64,000 nucleotides of DNA from Monodelphis domestica (lineage: Eukaryota > Chordata > Mammalia > Didelphimorphia > Didelphidae): assembly GCF_027887165.1 (NCBI RefSeq), contig NC_077230.1, forward strand, positions 33,803,351-33,867,350, in the 5' to 3' direction. The notes beneath the pieces are model-generated. The model had not been told where the DNA came from. It was given only the letters and a program-made list of their open reading frames with translations, and made no database searches. Both the position numbers and the translations under genes were made by a program. The stretch's first letter is position 1. Each line of letters opens with the position of its first letter. Below are positions 1-10,800 of this stretch, in pieces.

Positions 1-170
1 CATGTGCCCCATAAAAAACCAAAGTTCCTTTAACATATGGCTTTATCTTTCTTATGGAATTGAAATTTATGATTTTTTATAGTGTGTTTCTCTTTAGGTA
101 ACTTTTTGCATCATAATAGAATATATTTTATGCTTTAATTATTTCCCTCTCAAATCTTGGATGATTCTAG

Positions 171-267
171 CAATGTCCAAGGATACAATTGGCGGAGTTT
201 CTTTTGTTTTAAAAAACATGATAAACAAGTACAGAATGTGCGCAAGCAGGAAGAAACTGACCTAAAG
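171..267 (+). CDS. Gene A exon: basic aromatic hinge
   Basis: The exon has 97 bases. The acceptor TTCTAG ends at 170 and the donor GTAAAT starts at 268. It enters with one base completing a codon and leaves in phase 0, exactly like its counterparts in B and C. It encodes 32 residues rich in Lys, Phe and Trp, with the segment [10 protein letters not shown]. Confidence 0.72.
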
Positions 268-1940
268 GTAAATTTTCATTACGTGAAATTTGTCATTAAG
301 ATTTATGTGCGTATCTCCATTTTAATTACTAGGGAATGAGCTTTTAAAATAATCTCTAAGACCCTTTCGCAGTTTTCACTGTCAAGGGTTATATTAGCAT
401 AGGCCAATCTAAGCTTTTAAATATTGTCTCTCTTGATCTCTAGCTATTTGATGACGCCTCTGCTTCTTTTATACCCCAAAGCTGCTGGTGTCTGACTGGA
501 CAGAAACTCAAGTTGGCCATTGGTTAAAGAGTATTGGAATGAAAAAATATATCCTGAAATTTGATTATAAAAGAGTAAGCAGTCAAGAACTTCTTGAATT
601 AGACAATGATGCATTAAAAGTAAGCTTCAGAATTGGCTTTTTATATATGCTACATACAATTATATATTAACTTATTTTATGGTGGGCATTGGATGAAAAA
701 CAGTACAAATAATGGGATTCCTATATATGGCCTATTTGACAACCTTATGGTTTTAAGGAAAACATGTTAACTACTTTTTTGAATGTAGTTTCAAGAAATG
801 TTTTTAATGTGATTTGCTCCCCCCTTTTTTTAGTATTCCTGCCATATGGTCATTCCTTTTTATTTCTATTTATTTATTGAAACCTTATACCTTCCGTCTT
901 AGAATATATAACATATAAATTTCCAAAGAAAAAGAATTTTAAGGGGTGGGCAATGTGAGGCAAGTGACTGTCTCAGCATCATACTTCTAGGGGGTCACAT
1001 TTGAAACCAGGACCTCTTTTCTCTAGGTTTGGTTCTCAATCTATTGAGCCACCATTCTTTTTTTTTAAGAATTCTATTTATTAACAAACACTGGAAAGCA
1101 GAAAAGCAATATTTTAATTTTTGACCAGGCAGATTAACTTCACTGAAACAGATTAAAAAACAGTAATCATGGGAAATGGCAAGCTTTCATTTCATTTATA
1201 GTAAATACAATATCAATATTTTAAACTTTAAATATTAAATATTGGTTAGTATAACATCTTTGTCATTGACTAGAGGTACTAGAGGAATATGATAATTGAC
1301 TATACAAAACCCTGAAATATATTCTACTTGGATTCATTTGCCACATAAGAAAATATTAGGAGGATTTTTTAAAATATAGCTTCTTTCACAATTATTTCTA
1401 AAATGTTCCTAATGTATTCTATTTAAGTATCTCTAAGCTATAAATTTCTGATATTCTCGGTTCTTCCATTTGAAGACAAATGAAAATTATGCAATTAAAA
1501 ATAATAAAAAATGCATAGTGTTTCAAATGCAACCATCTCTGGGCTCCCAACCAGTTAAGCAAATAAAAATTAATAGATGAGAAATGTAGCTTCAAGTATA
1601 ATTATGATACCAATAAGAAGTACCAACACTCTTCCTAGAAAAGATAGTTTTTATGTGAATTCCTTAATGCATTTTAGAGTTCTACAATGTAATTTTTTTA
1701 CTTCATTCAGAGATATTGAATATTTTCCTAGTGTTGTAAAATCTGAGTTCTTCAGAAAGGATACTTAATTTAATGTTCAGGTTCATTATGTAAAGATTAT
1801 AAAATATATTCATTTGAATGCATGCATGTAAAGTAACAGCTTTCATTTTTTTTCCAAAGTGCATTGGAATCACTAAGAAGAGAGATCGCAAGAAAATCCT
1901 TAAGGGAATTAAGAAAATTCAACAGACAGAAAAAAATTAA
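171..1940 (+). CDS. Gene A: 3' part of a neurabin-like SAM-domain gene (partial)
   Basis: Three coding exons (171-267, 482-619, 1860-1940) join in frame and end at a TAA. They encode the basic hinge and the whole C-terminal SAM domain of a protein related to gene B. The upstream exons lie outside the window. SAM hallmarks are visible: the Trp-Thr start of helix 1, V-x-x-WLKSIGM, the KYILKF segment, the [12 protein letters not shown] segment, and a basic last helix with [15 protein letters not shown]. In the neurabin family the SAM domain mediates protein-protein contact at the C terminus. Gene A is nearly identical to the end of module C and is probably its recent duplicate. An AATAAA lies at 2135. 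Whether the gene is expressed is unknown. Confidence 0.72.
482..619 (+). CDS. Gene A exon: first part of SAM domain
   Basis: It has 46 codons, phase 0 at both ends, and donor GTAAGC at 620. The acceptor homologous to that of gene B (AG at 442-443) would put this copy out of frame with early stops. An internal CAAAG at 477-481, behind a pyrimidine-rich stretch, restores the frame and gives [20 protein letters not shown] chose this start for that reason. Confidence 0.65.
930..1050 (-). repeat. SINE relic (minus), left copy
   Basis: A degraded antisense SINE body lies in the SAM intron: a gap-ridden version of the 'caagtcact...' region, followed by 'gaaaccaggacctc' and 'tctattgagccac' typical of the antisense tRNA-derived head. 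It recurs at 50620-50740, and a homologous relic lies in gene B at about 28700-28770. Confidence 0.5.
1860..1940 (+). CDS. Gene A last coding exon: end of SAM domain
   Basis: The acceptor is a T-rich tract ending CCAAAG at 1859. The exon encodes 26 residues ([19 protein letters not shown], then IQQTEKN) and a TAA. The basic last SAM helix matches gene B, where the same place reads [14 protein letters not shown]. Confidence 0.7.
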   Translation, partial: CIGITKKRDRKKILKGIKKIQQTEKN

Positions 1941-2160
1941 TACAATCTAACAATTAAATATATCAAAAAGATAATTCTGGAAGATACAGCAAAAATGAGA
2001 AAAATATAATTACATGATATTTACCTTTAATCTACTACTTCAACATATTATTTTGATATAGAATAATTTTTCATTGTTGAAAAATTATTAATATCATCCA
2101 TAATAAGCATTACACATATTATACTGTATTTCTGAATAAACTGATTATAATATACACATA
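1941..2160 (+). other. Predicted 3'UTR of gene A with AATAAA
   Basis: AT-rich sequence follows the TAA and contains an AATAAA at 2135-2140, a likely polyadenylation signal. The stretch at about 1988-2040 is a single unit resembling the repeat that is expanded in the 3'UTR of gene B. Confidence 0.45.
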
Positions 2161-3405
2161 TGATCTCATTTTTGTAGGAAATGGATATGGAATTTCCTCA
2201 GTACAACTGAAGGAATAGTGCCAAAAGCAATTTTCCTAGTATAACAGAAACTCTTAGATGTTTTCAATCTTGTTCAACTTTTCATTACCTCTGCCTATAC
2301 CACCTGTAAAAAATCTGCCTCAAAGATTGAATTGTTGCTTTCTTATTGTCCCAGAGTCCTTAATAGACATTAATTGCAGAACCTTAATGTTCTTCTCTCC
2401 AAGTCCAGCCCTCTCTATTCTTTGTTAATTTTGCTTCAGAATCCAAATATGAACAAAAGAAATAAATGTATATAAAAATTTATACATATAATAAATATAT
2501 ATCTATAAGGTATATATGATATGTGTGTGTGCATACATATATATTGCCCATGAGACCTCCTTCTTACCTTCTCCCATTAACTACTACATTGACTTCTCCA
2601 TAGTTTTTTGGTCATAATACTCTCCAAATCATAGCTCAAGTGCTCCAAAATACTGTTTTACATTTATCAATCTGTTAAAGAATGTTATTCAGTTAAACCA
2701 ATGGCCAACGAGGTGCTTTTGTTGTCCTCTCCCAGGACAATATCTTTAACAACTCTGCCCACTTCTGCTCCCAAAGAGATAAAAGGAAAACGTGCTTTAG
2801 GACATCGACAACATGAAGCAATAGTTGTAAAGAGTGAAGAACTATAGAAACATGCATGGACTATACGCTATAGCACCCTTGAGCTATTTAGCTTTAGAAT
2901 CTTTGTTTTTTAATTCTTACTATAAGCTTTTAATAGACACAAGGATCATTTGTTTTAGTTTTGTTTTTAGACCTGTGGCCTGAAGGAGCCATGTGCACTA
3001 GGAAAGAAAATAGGAAAAGTTACTTGGTTTAGAGGATCATATGTATCATCTAAGTTTCCCTAGTGCATATGGAAATATAAATGATCCAAGATAATTTCTT
3101 GGGATCTGAGAATGTCCATGAGAATAATAATCCACAGGAAGATCTCCATTGACTGCTGCTGCTGAAAGTAAGGACAAACCTGAGAACACAATGACAGTTT
3201 TATTCTAAAGGCTAATGCCAGAGATAGGGACTTGTGTATTTCTAAAGGGACCGACTTCTGTAGGCATGATGTGGCCTAGGAAGAAGAATCAAATTTCAGT
3301 TCAACAGGACTAAAACAATAGGAGATTCATGAATGCCTGATTCCCTTTTGTATGTGAATAAATTCTGTCACAAAGGTAAGTTTAATTAGAAGTTAAGGTG
3401 GCAGC

Positions 3406-3407
<2 letters not shown>

Positions 3408-3443
<36 letters not shown>

Positions 3444-3466
3444 TGTGTGTGTGTGTGTGTGTGTTT
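3408..3466. repeat. (TG)n microsatellite, left copy
   Basis: This is a TG run with one GCGCG interruption. The partner at 59440-59488 is a purer and shorter run. Confidence 0.95.
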
Positions 3467-4371
3467 TGAATCATTTTCAATTGCAAGCAATATTTAATAC
3501 TAAATCTAGGAGGAGATAGGAAATCTTTACAGACTACTGTGTAGAAAGACAGACATAAGGTGACATAGTTATACCTCTCTTTGAAAGCTCAATGCTGGAA
3601 GCACTGGATTAGGGAAGGATATGGCAGATTTTGCAGCAATAATGCAGGCTTCAGGGGAGAAAGACCTGCTAAGAAGTTTTGTGTGACAGAAGGGCAGGCC
3701 ATGTTAGAGAGAAATGTTGGAAACGTCTCCACAGATAAGCTTTGGCAACTGGCTGGATGGAGGAGGAATGATGGACTGAGCCTGTGAAGAAGACAATAGT
3801 TGGTGAGGCAGGGTGATGAAATAGTGAGAGAGAGAAGAGGAAGAGGGGAGATTTTCTGATTAGAAAATAAGAATTTCAGCTTTGGAAAAACTGAATATCA
3901 GATGTTTATAGGACAATGGTATAATTTAGAGAGGCATCACCTACCAAAAATTCCAGACTGGGATCTGGAAAGCTTACCACAATCTCAACACCCAAAGATT
4001 AAAGTCCAAATATTTGGAGAACCAAAAAAAACCAAAAACAACCCACCCCAATATACTTCTTTTTCACTGTCCTCTGATCAGGACTGATCTTCCTTCACCA
4101 CTCTGCCTACTGCTGCTGTCATAGAGCTAGAGAAAACATGCTTTTTGATGTCAGCAATAATTCACATTAGCTGTTGGGAGTGGAGCTATGTGGAAACGTG
4201 AGAGTGGTTTGGGTCCCTGAGTTGATTACATTAAAAAAATTCCTTTAAAAAATCTTTTTCTCAACACTTTTCACATTTACATAAAAGGTTTTTATTCTTT
4301 TTAATTTTACATAGTTACAAGAGCCTTAGTTTAAAAGCCCTGGTTCACTTAAAAAATAAAACAAACAAAAA

Positions 4372-4552
4372 ACCCTTACCTTCTCACTTAGAATCAATGC
4401 TGTGTATAGTTTCCACAGCAGAAGAGTGGTAAGGGCTAGTCAATGGGGTTTAAGCGACTTGCCCAGGGTCACCAAGCTAGGAAGTGTCTGCGGACACATT
4501 TGAACCCAGGACTTGGCTCTCAATTCACCGAGTCACCCAACTGCCTCCAAAC
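4372..4552 (-). repeat. tRNA-derived marsupial SINE (minus), left copy
   Basis: It is antisense to the SINE at 15455. It starts with A-rich sequence and 'acccttaccttc' at the tail end, then 'gcagaagagtggtaagggct', 'cttgcccagggtcacc', 'tttgaacccagga' (antisense B box region) and 'gagtcacccaactgcct' at the head. The same insertion is at 60365-60548. Confidence 0.85.
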
Positions 4553-5211
4553 TGGTTCATTCTTGAAAGAAAATTGAAAAAAGTTACTTTTCTTTTGATG
4601 AGTTACATGAATGATTCCAGTCATCCAAGTATCCCTGAAACTCATAAATTCTTTTAGATGGTTTCTGAGGAACTGAAGCTAACATGAGAAAAATGTTCCC
4701 TAGAAACTTACCCAGTCACCTGTGGGGAAACAATAACAGCAGATTCTAAAGAATGCCAGAAAAAGGAGTCCATGAATTTGTAAGAACTCATATTTCTATA
4801 TATATGATATGTCTGAGGAAGCAGAGACAGTTCTGTACTTGCTACCTCTGGGCTAAGCCATATTATCCTCCTTGAGGGCTGGTTGTTTCTCTCAAGCTCG
4901 GTGCCCACCATAAATACTTGTTGGCTAACTGGATTGATAAATGGAATTGTTTACACACTCGTTGCTAGGGGAGCTTGTTTTGAAACTTAGGAAGTAAAAT
5001 TATGTAAGTCTCAAGAAAGAAAAAGAAGTCTAAATATTAAATGTATAAAGGTGGTGAAATGGAAAGATTGGTAGGCCTAAGCTGAGGTATCTGTTAACTT
5101 TTACTGCTGCTTTTTGACTGCTGGCTGACCATTCTGAGTTTCAAGGCAACTGAAGAGTTGATTCAAAAGAAATGACTGGTGGTTCCCTTAAGAGGGCCAA
5201 ACACTCAACAG

Positions 5212-5323
5212 CCAATAAGAGATCATAGAACATAGAACAACTGTCAGGTTACCAAGGAATCAGGACGATTATAAATAAAGGGAGGAGACTGGGGAGGTCA
5301 TTCCTGCAAAGGAAACCAAGGAG
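5212..5323 (+). promoter_or_regulatory. Predicted core promoter and 5'UTR exon of gene B
   Basis: A CCAAT box (5212-5216, within AGCCAATAAGAG) lies about 55 bases upstream of a TATA box (TATAAATA, 5270-5277). This spacing is classical for a TATA promoter and puts transcription start near 5300. A GAG/GTAGGA donor at 5323/5324 would end a very short 5'UTR exon. The next exon would begin at about 7704, after a T-rich tract ending CAAG. The block is conserved in the right copy, where CCAAT is at 61214 and TATA at 61272. The elements are seen directly; their use as a promoter is inference. Confidence 0.5.
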
Positions 5324-5849
5324 GTAGGATGTGTTAAGGGTTGGAAGGGTGGCAGTTTGATAAATTGTGGAATTATTTGTTTTAGAGTAGTTGCTGGGAA
5401 TTTCTTTTTGTTGTGGAATGGTTTGATATGGAATTGGTGATTTTTGATGTATACATTTTTAAAAAATATTGATAAACAGAATTCTAAAGGAGATCTCAGA
5501 GATTTTGTCCATTTTCAAAGGAATTGAAGATTATTGAGGAATCTATAAATATTATAAAATACTATGGCAGGTTCCAGGGGGAAAATATATCCTAACCAAT
5601 ATCTTCTAACGTGTTTTCTTTTTTATTTTAATTCTTTTTCTTTTTAACTTTTAAACATTATTTCATGTTTTCTGTTTCATATGATTTTCACAATTTTGGT
5701 CAGTCCTCTAGTGAAAAAATATAAGAATATTGGGGAAAGAAGGAGTGGGATAGATCCTGGAAATTCATCTTTATATAAATATTTAGAAACAGAAACCAAT
5801 CTATATGTATGTACTACATTTAAATAAATATATATAAGTCTGAATATAA

Positions 5850-7320
5850 AGATTATATCCAATTAATATCAATTATTAATTAATGATTATCAATTAGTAA
5901 TTGTCACTAACCAGTAATTGATTAATTAATGATCATCAAGGTGAAATAATCAAAAATTAATAATTGGTTAATATAAATTATTTATTATAAATCACTAAAT
6001 TATTGAATTATTTTAATTTTATTTATATACATTTGATTAATTAATTTATTTTTAATAAATTTTATTTTTCTATATTTATATATTATTTATTAAATTGTTT
6101 ATTTTAATTTATTTTAAGATAACTTATAAATTCATGTAATTTAATTTTTATAGGTATTTTAATTCAATTACTTATTAAAATAATAAATAAAATATAATAT
6201 TATTTATTAATTAGTGACAGCCATTAATTGATGATCATTAATTAATAACTGGCAATGATTATTTTTTTAACCCTCATTAATATTAAACAATTATTGGTTA
6301 ATCAGCATTGATTAAAATTAATCTTAATCAATTAATAAGTAATGATCATTAATGAATCTATTCATGATCATTGATTACTAATTATATTAAGTGAATTTAA
6401 TGGATGGTTATTAATTAATAATTGATCATCATAATTATTCATAATAATTATTAAGTGATATTAAGTAATTATTGATTAATGGTGATTGATATTAATTATT
6501 TTATAGTCATTATTATTAATTACATCAAACAATGATTGATTTATTTCATGAATTAACATTAACCAATTATTATTTGATAATGTTTAATAATTAATATTAA
6601 CAGATTATTGATGATCATCAATTTATCCTTAATAAATACTTGTTTAATATTAAATAATAATGATTGTGGAAAATAATAATGAATAATGATCATCAATTAG
6701 TATATGTCCCTAATTAATAATTGATTAATATTAATTATTGATTATTAAATTATTGTATTTTAGAGTATATTTAATTAATTAATTTATTTTTAAATACATT
6801 TTCTTTTTATATATGTATATAAATATATTTTATTCATTTTTGAATTTAATTTTATTTATTTATTAATTTATTTAATTTAACTTTTAAATCAATTTAAATA
6901 AAGTATATATTAACTTATTAAAATAGTAAAGTATTAATCATTAAATATTGATTGATGTTATTACTAATTAATGACAATTGCTAATTGATTATTATTAATT
7001 AAAATCTTTTAGTATTTACTATTAATGAATTAACAATAATTAATAATAAATATCAATTATTAATTAATGGTTGAGAATTAATAGTCAATTAATAATAATT
7101 ATTAATGATAATCAATCAATAATTGATTATGTAATAATTAAATTATTATAATATAATGTGTTATGTTGTATAAATATAATAATATGACAGGATAGGATAG
7201 GATAGGATATAATCATTATATTATAAATTCTGATTAATTGAAGATAATAATTTATTAATGATCATTAATAATTAGAATTCATTAATTAATATTAATATTT
7301 AATTAACATTAAAGGATGGT
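5850..7320. repeat. Extremely AT-rich low-complexity block, left copy
   Basis: About 1.5 kb is made almost only of shuffled short words such as ATTAATTAAT, AATAATTGATTAAT and TGATCATTAAT, many of them self-complementary. There is no simple fixed period. It lies in the predicted first intron of gene B, between the promoter and the first coding exon. A small GGATA array sits at about 7189-7210. Its counterpart at 61855-63460 is about 100-150 bases longer. Confidence 0.9.
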
Positions 7321-7703
7321 TTTAGAATATAAAGAAAAGAATGTTAGTCAATGTGCCTTGTACCACTTACCATAAACATTAATTAGGCTATAGCAAAATT
7401 GTATATACCTTTAGAATTCCTCCCCTTCCATTAGGTATAATGCTGATTTCCCCCCCTCAAATTTAATCAACATACAGGAGTAAATTTGAACATATGAGAT
7501 ACATTGTGAATGGAAATATTATTCTTGTGTATCTTGGGGTCTAACACTAAGATAAAAAGAATTTTTAAGGGGCGTATCAATTAATGTCAAAAGACTGATC
7601 AAGAAAACTAATTTTTCTAAATAAAATTAACACACCACTGTACTTTGAAATTATTTATATTTTGTTGCCCATGCACTTAAATTTTTTTTTAATTTTTTTC
7701 AAG

Positions 7704-7822
7704 TAAAGATCGAATATTTTCTTGTTCAAGAAGCTTGTTGATAGCTTTTAATCTTCTCTGTGAAAAAATGATGCAAAGAAGAGTCCAGAACCTCGATTTA
7801 TTTTCTTGTCAAATAGACAAAG
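7704..7822 (+). CDS. Gene B exon 1 (coding part 7768-7822)
   Basis: ATGATG at 7768 opens [18 protein letters not shown], aligned with the start of the neurabin PDZ (…KRVEKLELFPVEL). The exon leaves with one base before donor GTAAGC at 7823. The frame is also open upstream to a possible acceptor at 7703. In gene D that upstream part is interrupted, so I take ATG 7768 as the start, with 7704-7767 as 5'UTR. Confidence 0.68.
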
Positions 7823-10800
7823 GTAAGCTTTAACTATAAAATTGCTTATTTCATACATGTATGCCATTTTTCATCAATTTTATTTTTATTAATTTGTTTT
7901 TCACATCAATAAACATCAAATCTAGAAAATATTAAAAACATTAGGAATAATTCCCAAATGAAGATTAAGGAGTGTAAGTTTAACTGATTAATATTTTTGA
8001 TATCAAAACTTTAAAAATAATTTCAGAAAGGTGAGTTATATTAATAAGGCACTATTTCCATTGATATTCTTGTCCTTGTTTAGTGAAAAATAATATGATA
8101 GAAGATGATCTAACCATACCAGATATCAAAGTGTATTATTATAAAGTACTTATCTTCAAACTAATCTATTATTGATGAAGAAAGAGTAGTGGATCCGTGG
8201 AATAGAGTAGGTACACACAATATGCACAGTAGAAATGACTTTAGTAATGTTGTGTTTCTTACATGCAAAAATCCATATTTTAGGATCAAGAACTCACTGG
8301 GTCAAAAACTGCTGAGAAAACCAGAAAGCATTTTGGCAGAAACTAGATGTAGACCAATGCCGCACATCATGTATCAAGATAAGGTCAAAGTGGCATTTGA
8401 TTTATGCATTCAGGGTAATGCCAGATTTAAATTAGGGGGAAAAGAATTATCAAATAAAGGACAGAGAACATTATAGGAGGTGCAATGGATCATTTTCATT
8501 ACCTTTAAAAGTTTTCCACACAAAACCAGAGGGAAAGAAGAAAAATGGGAAAAAATTTAAAGATCTGATTAAGGCCTCATTTCTCAAAGATATAGAGCAC
8601 TGGATCAACTTTATAAAGAATACAGGTTGTTCCCCAATTCATAGATGCTAAAATTATATGAATAATCAGTTTTCAGATGAAGAAATAAAAACTGTCTCTA
8701 GCCACATAAAAAAGCACTAAATCACTATGAAGAATACAAATTTAAACAACTCTTACTTTTCATGCCTATCAAATTTTCTTAACGAGACAGGAAAGGAAAA
8801 TGAAAAATGTTGGAGGTGATGGGGGAATATTTGAGACACTAAGGTACAGATGGTGGAATTGTGAACTGATTCATCTATTCTAGAGAACAATGTGGACATA
8901 TGCTCAAGGAGCTATACAATTGTGCATATTCTTTGACTTGGCAATATCACGACTAAGACAGTATCCCAAAGAGATTAGAAAATTTTAAAAGATGAAAAAA
9001 AAATGTCCCTTTATGTACAAAATAATTTATGGCAGGTCTTTTTTGTGTTGAAGAACTTAAAATTTCAGGGATAACATTCAATTGTGAAATGGCTGAAAAA
9101 TTTGTGGTATGTGATTGCAACAATATTATTGTGCTACATGAAATGATGATTAAGATGATTTCAAAAAACCTGGAACACTTATATGAACTGATACATAATG
9201 AAGGGAGCAGAAGCAGAACACTGGGTGCATGAACAGCAATGCTATGCAATGATCAACTGTAATTGACTTTGCTATGCCCAGAAATACAAAGATTGAAAGA
9301 CAGTTCTGAAAAACTGAAAAATGTTATCCACTTACAGTGGAAAAGGTGATGGAATCTAAATGCAGAGCAAAACATATTGTTTTTTATTTTATTTTCCTTT
9401 TTTCCTGGTATGTTTTATTTCTCAACATGATGAATGAGGAAGGAAATATGTTTTACATGACTGCATATGTATAATCTTTATCAAATTGCTTACCTTTTTA
9501 ATGAGGTTGGAGACCAGGGTGAGTAGGAAAGAATTTGGAACTTAAAATAGATTTTATATGTCCTTAGAAAAAATTTTAATCATTAAAAATATTTTAATGT
9601 GCTTATATGCTGAAAGGTAGAAAGTTCAGCAACATCATTGGTCTAGGGGAGACTGTAAACAGAGTCAGATATATATATTGTTAATTATTAAGGAAAAGAT
9701 ACCGGTAAAGTATAAGTGGATGGCTTATAATTCCAGTGCAAACCTAGAGTGGCCAGGCCAACTGTACTGGGAGGAAATTTTATTCTTACTGTTGCTTCAG
9801 ATGTTTTAGGCTTTCATTATTATTACTATTATTATTTTTGTATTTATAGGTGACAACGAACTGGGGCTTTGTACTTGTATCTTCTTTGATCCAGCAGATG
9901 AGGATGGAAAGGAACCAGGGGTTTTTATAACTGAAATTATTGAAGGAGGTGCAGTTCACAAACTTGGATGGTGAGTTTGGTTTTGTAATTTTATAAGAAT
10001 TGACTTTGTAGGGAGGATTTAACATCATTCTAAAAAGGGTTAATATTGTAAACATGGAAAGTGACTACACAAATAAAATCTCTGAAAAATACAGAAATAT
10101 CAACTTTAAAAATATTGTCATGACCAAGCTAGTAAGGAAATGGAATTGGCTTGGAAACAAAGATTCTATAAGTCCACTCCAACTTGGTCTGTAAACTGTG
10201 ACTTTATTCTTGATCATTGAGAAGGTCTTTAATAATTGCCATAATGAGCCCATTGTAAACATGTGCCCAGCTATTTCCAAATCAGGTCAAATTAACAAGT
10301 ATTTATAAATCTATACCATTCCAGAACCTGTGCTCTCCATGAAGGGATATAAAGAAAGTGGGAAAATAGTTCTTGATTTGGAGAAATGAAAAACTGAATT
10401 GACTAGGCAACAAACAAATTACTATTGTGTGCAGAAAAGATCTATACTAAATAAATGTGAGAAAATCTGGGTGTGGGGGATACTTTGGTTGTATTAGAAA
10501 AAATGGTATCCATGAGACACTGGCAACTATCTTCAGAGATTATTGAAATTTGACTATACAATAAAATAATTCCTGAATTGAGAGAGGGCTTCCTAGATAT
10601 AGGAATGTAGGAATATACATTTAAAATATTACTATAAACTGCCCAAAGTGAATCCTTGAGAAAGGAAAAAAAATAAGAAATGCAAATAGGTTGCCAAATC
10701 ATAACTTTAACCTTGTAAGAATTTACTATGCAACTGGGGTCAAATGGTACCCTCTATGTCCTTGCTCATGATGTAATTTTGGACTTTAAAATAGAATTCT

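Larger units (their letters stand above)
2161..5200. other. Spacer between gene A and promoter of B
   Basis: I find no convincing gene here. It contains a TG run, an antisense SINE, an L2-like end at about 4870-4940 ('cttgagggctgg...aaatacttgttgg') and otherwise unassigned AT-rich DNA. The short open frames at 3581-3787 and 3902-4087 have no recognisable domain. The first carries a 9-base in-frame deletion in the right copy, which alone does not show coding. Confidence 0.6.
1..7866 (+). repeat. Left copy of recent segmental duplication
   Basis: This stretch is repeated at 49684-64000 in the same orientation. The offset is 49683 bases before the L1 insertion site and about 56.0-56.1 kb after it. 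By eye the copies differ at about 1-2% of sites; between 2515 and 3145 I saw no difference. The copy holds the last exons of gene A, a spacer, the promoter of gene B, an AT-rich block and the first coding exon of B. Homology reaches both ends of what can be compared, so the true unit is larger than the window shows. Confidence 0.93.

Noticed and set aside
3581-3787. Possible small gene, present in both duplication copies
   Set aside because: Conservation is no higher than in surrounding spacer, and the 9-base loss in the right copy alone is weak evidence; there is no domain or splice context.
8189-8476. 95-codon open frame after the first coding exon of gene B
   Set aside because: It lies in an old L1 ORF2 fragment.
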